Positions 58,236 to 64,000 of a stretch of 64,000 nt of DNA are shown here, piece by piece (positions within the stretch are counted from its first letter, which is position 1; every line of letters begins with the position of its first letter). The position numbers and the translations under genes are program-made. The stretch covers positions 8,709,053-8,773,052 of the forward strand of contig NC_049905.1 in NCBI RefSeq assembly GCF_001411555.2. The letters are read 5' to 3'. The DNA is from Juglans regia. Lineage: Eukaryota > Streptophyta > Magnoliopsida > Fagales > Juglandaceae. Below the pieces are notes generated by a model. That model did no database searches. It was not told the origin of the DNA and saw nothing but the letters and a program-made list of their open reading frames with translations.

Positions 58236-58682
58236 TGTGATACCCAAGAGAGAACTTAGATCCAAATTACTATGGACCGTTGATCTAATAGGAATTTGAA
58301 TGACATGGATTAAAATAACTAAATTTTTTTGTCATAAGATCAATAATTATTTCATGATCTTCAAAGGAACCCGAGGCTAAACATAATCGAAATTTTTAGA
58401 GGGACATATAAACATAATTAGCCTAAACTGTTGGTACCCTTGTCAGTTGGAATTGTTAGAAATTTTTGGAGTAATAAAATTTTGTGATGACGTGGTGCCA
58501 AATGGGCCAATGCATGAGTGACACGTAGCACTTGGACATGCCAAATCAGCAATCGGAACTCACAGTCATGTGTTCTCCTCCCTTCTCCACTTGTCACACC
58601 ATCAACGGCATGCACCATCTTGTAGCTTTTAGGACAACACATCACTAGGCCTCATCTTATGCCATGCATGTGTCACAAAAGT

Positions 58683-58722
<40 letters not shown>

Positions 58723-61129
58723 AGTGGGCATTACACCCATGGTCGGACCTCACTCTTCTTCATTTCCTTTCTTCTTTCTGTTCTAGTTGCCGAGAATTCT
58801 TCATCCCCTTCTTTGATCCTCCTTCACACACACAAAGCACACCACACATACAACTATATTGTAAGAACCGAGAGCAAGAGTGATAGTGAAGTAGGAAAGG
58901 GGCATTTTACTTCAAGTTCTAGCATTTGGTAAGCTCAATTTCTTCATCTTCTTCCTTTCCATTTCTCTATGTCTAGACGATAGGAATGTTAGTGAGTACT
59001 GAGCATGTTTTCTGGAAGTTAATAGTTGCTTATTGATGATCCTTGTTGGTTTGAGTCTTGGTAATGAGCCGATTTACTATAAGTTGTTGATGACTTGAGT
59101 TTTTGGGTTAAAAATGTCAAGATATATGGCTTGTATGATGAGTCTAGTTTCTGTTAGTTTTATAACATAATTTTGTTGTTCATATGTGTGATTAATACTT
59201 AAGACTCAAGTAAATAGAAGTTATATGCTCTATAATGGTAGAAACAAGTCTTGGCTAGACTATGGTTTGTATATCATTTTCTCAAGATGTGTATCTCCCA
59301 AATTTATGTTATTATATAGTTTTAGAACTTTGAAGAAATGTTATTCAACAAGAGTATGTTTACAATCTTAGGTCACCTTGAAGATTTTATAACTAAATCA
59401 TGTACATTAGAAATAAAGCACAAGAAAAGGTTCTCGGATTGATGTTCTTGGGTATAAGTTTAGGTTTGATGTTGTTTTTCTTCAAATTAGAAATACGTGG
59501 CTTGAACAAGTGTGTTAATGTGATATCAAACTCTGGTTTAGAATGATAACAAGTGATAATTCTCGTTTAGGTTGTTACAGGTACGTATAAGATTAGGCTT
59601 CAAAGTTCATCTAGTGAATTATTAAGGCTTAAGTGATTCGGACATGACACTTTTCTCTTGTTCAATGTTTGATAAATTGTGTTTTTAGCCTAGAAAAGAG
59701 TTTACAATAGAAAAAGAATGCGGTTTGTGAAAAATGGTTAATTTTGAGGCCGAAGTGCAAATAGTGAAAATTTAGGGTATTGGTACAATTGTCATAATTT
59801 GAGAAACTTAACTGCAAATGTTTTTGCTCAGTTTTGATCTTCACTAATTTAATTTTTTTTTTTTTTTTTGTTTTTTAGTGAGATTCTAACTTTAGACTAC
59901 TTTGTACCAAATAGAGGAACACATCTTTAGCAAAGGAAGTTGTAAGTTAATCTCTAACTTATTCATTAATAACATCATTTTTTATTGGATAATAAATGCC
60001 ATTTCGTGCAAAGTTTACTTTAATTATTGTATTCACGTAGAATCACATGTCAATAATAAGAATAATTGTCATAATTTATAAAGCATGATTACATGACATA
60101 AAACATTTGTTTATGTATAGAAACTTTTTGAAAATATGTCGCGACCCCAAGCTAGGATGGAGGATTATAGTAGTGGAGTTCCTATTTCCACTTTAGAGTG
60201 AGCAGATATGGAGTGGTTTCTCCTGAGTTGATGAAGAACAATCAATGACCTTGAATGAGATAGTAACGGTCTTGGAGTGAGGGCATGTGCCTTCTCGCTT
60301 GGGGGCTAGAGAATACTTAACATGAATGACGTTTTCATAAAACCTTGAATACTCTTGAGATGAATTTAAACTAGCGGGTGTTACCTGCAGTGTGGTGAAG
60401 ATAACCGGGAGTACATACGGATTTTATTAAGGGGAGTTGTGGGGGTACTATAAGCAAGACTAAAAGTGGATGAAGGATGTTTTATGAATAGAGATGTTTA
60501 GGAATCTAGATGGGTGAAAAATATATTCTTATGAAAAGCAAGTTTCATGATCATACATTCATACATATGTTTATTTCTGGTCATAGCATGTTACCTTTGC
60601 GCATGGTTCTAAGTTTAACTTAATGAGATTTCGAAAACTCTCATTGTGGTAGTCTTACTATAGTCTCGCCCATTAAAACCTTAGAAGATGTGCTTTTGTA
60701 TGTAGAACCAAATCCAAGGAAGAACAAACAAGATAAGACAAGACGTGCTTTTGTATGTTGAGTTTCGCTAGAGATGTTATATTTATTTCAAGCTTATGAT
60801 TAGTATGTGTAATTTCTAAACAATGCTATTGGGATGATGTGACTTATGAAATATGCCACTTGAAGACAAATGTTTGTATTTTGGTTATGTAGTAAATTAA
60901 AGGATTGTACGGACAAGTTATGAAATGTTATTAAGTTACGTATATTGGGATTTGAGTTATTCTAGTACAAGTAGCTAACAATATTTTCTTTTTTATTTTG
61001 ATTTTTGTTAGAAGTATGTCAGGTGCATTGCATATTATTTATCATGTATGAATGAGTATGTAATCCAATATTACATGCCTCGACATTTTGGTCTCCACCA
61101 AATCCCAAGTGGGGGTTAAAAGCGTCACA
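58236..61129. mobile_element. Solo-LTR-like insertion (2.9 kb)
   Basis: It starts TGTGATACCC and ends GTTAAAAGCGTCACA, the terminal style of many plant LTRs, and interrupts the copia pol exactly between integrase and RT. The interior is non-coding, with a (GA)n tract (58689-58720), ACACACAAAGCACACCAC and a CGCGACCCCAAGCTAGGATG segment. Flanking bases (GGCTC / GATCT) do not form a clear duplication, so a full element without genes is also possible. Confidence 0.6.
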
Positions 61130-61189
61130 GATCTCATCGTCCTTGATCCAACTTTCATAGCATACTATGAGCTTGTCACCCGTCTTTGC

Positions 61190-62910
61190 CTAGCTCACCC
61201 CAAGGTCTGTATCCTCCTTCACTCTAATGTCATCCATTGACCACATGATCCCATAACATTATACTTCGGCCCGAACATCACTTTTATGGCCTTGTCCCCT
61301 ACCCAGACCCATGGACCCGCCTCACTCAATCAACTCCATGTGATTTTGAGCACGCGCTACTTTGTTGCCGTTTGTTTCCCAGAATGGCGTAGAACCATCT
61401 GTGAAGAGTTTTTAGCCTTAATGAAAAACTGGACTTGGAACTTAATCCCCCTCTGGCCCAACATCAATCTAGTAGGGTGTAAGTGGATATTCTGGATCAA
61501 ACGCAAAGCCGATAGATCTATCAATAGCTACAATACATGATTGGTTGTAAAAGGCTTCCATCAACAACCTGGTATTGATTTTGGAGACACCTACAGTCCT
61601 GTGGTCAACCCAATAACCATCTGTGGGATCCTATCCCCTACAGTGATGAATAATTAGGGTGTTCAACAGTTGGATGTTAAAGATGCATTCCTCCATGGTG
61701 ATTTGAAAGAAAATGTTTTCATAACTCAACCTCCAAGCTTAACTCATCCAACATTTTCAAATCATATTTGTCACATTTGAAAAGCACTCTATGGTCTTAA
61801 ACAAGTCCCATAAGCTTGGTTTGCTCGCATAAGCTCTGCAATATTACAGTTGGACTTCAACAACTCAAAATATGATACTTCTCTATTCATCTATGGGTCG
61901 AGTCAACATCTCATCTATTTCTTGGTCTACGTGGATGACATTCTCGTTATTAGGCCAAATTCACACTCTATCACTTAGTTGATCCAAAAGCTACAGTCTA
62001 AATTTGAATTAAAAGACTCGGGCCCATTACACTACTCTCTAGGCGTCGAGGTTTATAGCATCCTGATGGTCTTCCTTTCTCTCAGTAGAAATATGTTCAG
62101 GAATTACTTCAACAGACTAACAAGGCTTCTACAAATCTGGTCTCTACTCCAATGAGTTACAGTGCTCAACTCTCACAATTTTTAATCGATGGGTTCTGAA
62201 GTCCAAGCCTCTATAGAATTGTCGTTGGCTCCTTACAGTAGCTATCCCTTACCTGCTCAGATATTTACGTTACCATGAATTGGGTATGTCAATATATGTA
62301 CAAACCTATTGTTAATCACTAGAGTGCAGTTAAACACATCCTCAGGTATCTTTGCAATCTTAGCAATACACTATATTTTGGCCTTCTTAACTGACGACAA
62401 TCTTCCCACAGCTTGCATGCTTTCTCCGATGTCGATTAGGCTAGATAGCCCAATGATAGATGTTCAACCAACAACTTTTGTATTTTCCTAGGCTCCAACT
62501 TAATCTCTTGGAGCTCTCTTAAGCATCCAATCGTCTCATGCTCAAGCACGTAAGTTGAGTATCGTGCCATTGCCAACATCGCAGTTGAACTTTAATGGAT
62601 TCAATCATTACTTAATGAATTAGGTGAGTTTCTCTGCCATTCTCCAACCTTATAGTGTGACAATGTGGGTGCAACATACCTCACTACCAATCCCATGTTC
62701 CATGCTCGAATAAAACACATCAAAATCCATGTACATTTTGTGCTAAAAAATGAAGCTTCTAGAGCTTTACTTGTCAAGTTTATGTCCAATAAAGACCAAC
62801 TAGCAGACCAGTTCACAAAGCCATTACCATCTCGGCTCACATTTTTAAGAGACAACCTTAACGTCACTCTAGCATCGTTGAGCTTAATGGTGCATATTGA
62901 GATAACTTAG
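61190..62910 (+). pseudogene. Copia reverse transcriptase and RNase H remnant
   Basis: Blocks in order: WRRTICEEFLALMKNWTWNLIP and GCKWIFWIKRKADRSI (61380-61530); VKGFHQQPGIDFGDTYSPVVNPITI; QQLDVKDAFLHGDLKENVF; KALYGLKQVP; FLVYVDDILVI with the catalytic YVDD (about 61920); LKDSGPLHYSLGVEVY; and an RNase H tail NPMFHARIKHIKIHVHFV with DQLADQFTKPLPSRL (62690-62850). At least eight stops or frame changes separate them, so the gene is dead. Confidence 0.82.
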
Positions 62911-63040
62911 AGTCCATACTCCATTGCAACACTTCAAGAGGAAGTCAAGAGCAACCCAAAAACGACTACACGTCAAGATAAAGATAAAGAACAATCCATA
63001 AAGAAAAAAGCCCAAGTCAAACTTAAAATAATGATATGGA

Positions 63041-63932
63041 GACAGTCTTTTATAATCTGTTTACTACTCTCTCGGTGAATATGATAGACCAACCTTCTTT
63101 TAAAAAATCCATGTTTTTAATTTTAAAATGTTTCATTGGATTTGAATTTTAAATTTTGTATAACTGCCTTCCAATTTCTACAAAGGTATAAAAATATTAT
63201 GTATGTATCATTACTCATGGATTTGACTCCATTAATGTTGATTAAAGTTAATGTTTAATATTCTAGTAAAGAGCAACGCTACTCTTCACTTGGGATTTTA
63301 TCTACAGCCCCCAAACAAGGCCCCCAAGCCTCACCCCTACTTGGGTTGCAAAGGGGAAGTTGGGCCTGGGGCCCCGGCCAAGCTCCCTATGGCTAGGTGC
63401 CCCTGTTAAGATGTCGGGGGGCAGATTGATTGTGCAAATTGTCCACTATCTACCAAACAGCCCATATTTCACAAATCCCTTCACCAAATCCACATATCTA
63501 TCCCTCAAATCCACATATCAATTGTCAAACAACAAATCTGCAAACACAGATTAAAAAAAAAAAAGTCGCAATGACGCAAGTGGCAAGACTATGTGGCCGT
63601 GGGTTTGCTCAGAGAACCACGCCCAATTGTGGTTGTGGATTTGAGCAAAGAACCACAGCCATGAATGCCTGTGAGTGTCTTCACAAACCCACCACCATTC
63701 ATGGCCTCAAACCCATGGCCACACCATGGGTACCTCACAACCTTAAGAACAAAAAGTGGAAGAGGAGGAGAAGACAATCTACCTGTTACGGGGTTGGGGT
63801 GGCGATAGAGGAAGAGATGAAGAATAGAAGATAGAAAGGGATGTAGAAGAGAAACCAAACGGCAAAGGAAGAGAGAGAATAGATGAGAGAATGAATCAGG
63901 TTTACATCGTCTTCTTTGTATACAACTCAGTC
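63041..63932. other. Non-coding region at the window end
   Basis: It contains a GC-rich strip with GGCCCCCAAG / CTTGGGTTG words (63300-63420) and a low-complexity stretch with AACCACNNCCAT-type repeats (63590-63730). Opposing open frames there have no recognisable domain. Confidence 0.4.
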
Positions 63933-63966
63933 AAACACCAAAACGACGTACGTCGTTTTGGTGTTT
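63933..63966. repeat. Perfect 34-bp palindrome
   Basis: The half-site AAACACCAAAACGACGT is followed directly by its exact reverse complement, centred between 63949 and 63950. There is no spacer and no mismatch over 17 base pairs. Confidence 0.95.
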
Positions 63967-64000
63967 TTCCCAAAATGGTCAAAAAATGTGATATATGTGT

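Larger units (their letters stand above)
55931..63040 (+). mobile_element. Degenerate Ty1/copia retrotransposon
   Basis: Gag, integrase, reverse transcriptase and RNase H remnants appear in copia order on the plus strand. A degenerate primer site TGGTATCTAAAGCC is at 56354. Decayed LTR-like similarity exists between about 55935-56045 and about 62905-63010 (TCCATACTCC, TTCAA-AGGAAGTCAA-AGCA, ATCAAGATAAAGAT). A 2.9-kb solo-LTR-like insertion and a short MITE interrupt it. Many stops show it is old. Confidence 0.8.

Noticed and set aside
63430..63858. Opposing open frames near the window end
   Set aside because: Built from repeated AACCACNNCCAT words with no recognisable domain on either strand.

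Overview
The window is AT-rich nuclear DNA from a eudicot plant, probably a woody one. Genes contain GT-AG introns, coding density is very low, and nested LINE, LTR, CACTA and short inverted-repeat (MITE-like) elements fill most of the sequence. Short elements rich in 'ATGAGATGAGAT' and the overall repeat style recall Fagales such as Juglandaceae; that assignment is a guess. Only two intact protein-coding genes can be supported: a two-exon cytochrome P450 of the CYP93B (flavone synthase II-like) type at 11016-12779, and a single-exon secreted dirigent-like protein of the ESB1/DIR25 group at 53530-54483.

Layout. 1-7175: remnants of CACTA (En/Spm) transposons. The end of a transposase gene and a broken TnpA-like gene are followed by a second, tandem copy of the 3' half with shared flank. 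7176-14723: a P450 unit consisting of upstream block, intact CYP93B-like gene and downstream block. 14724-24971: a minus-strand L1-type LINE with a 17-base target-site duplication. Its reverse transcriptase gene is split by a non-autonomous Ty3/gypsy-type LTR element (17208-21928, TSD TTGAG). 24972-30000: a second P450 unit whose first exon lost its N-terminus and carries stops, while exon 2 is open. 31100-39006: inverted and further CACTA termini with palindromic subterminal repeats, a broken plant-transposon ORF on the minus strand, about 300-bp repeats and a 329-bp foldback. 39247-43930: a third TnpA-like fragment fused directly to the 3' half of a P450 exon 1, plus a relic of exon 2. 43935-49490: a fourth P450 unit with full 5' region and frameshifted exon 1, but almost no exon 2. 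51400-53120: a second copy of the block at 43935-45165. 53530-54483: the dirigent-like gene. 55318-63040: a degenerate Ty1/copia element interrupted by a 2.9-kb solo-LTR-like insertion.

How it fits together. The P450 locus looks like a tandem array of one ancestral unit that went through duplication, deletion and transposon insertion. It now holds one intact gene, one 5'-truncated pseudogene and two more severely broken copies. CACTA fragments sit at several duplication joints and make one direct CACTA-P450 fusion, so recombination between CACTA copies is a reasonable but unproven cause. The nesting gives a relative order: P450 unit duplication, then the LINE, then the LTR element.
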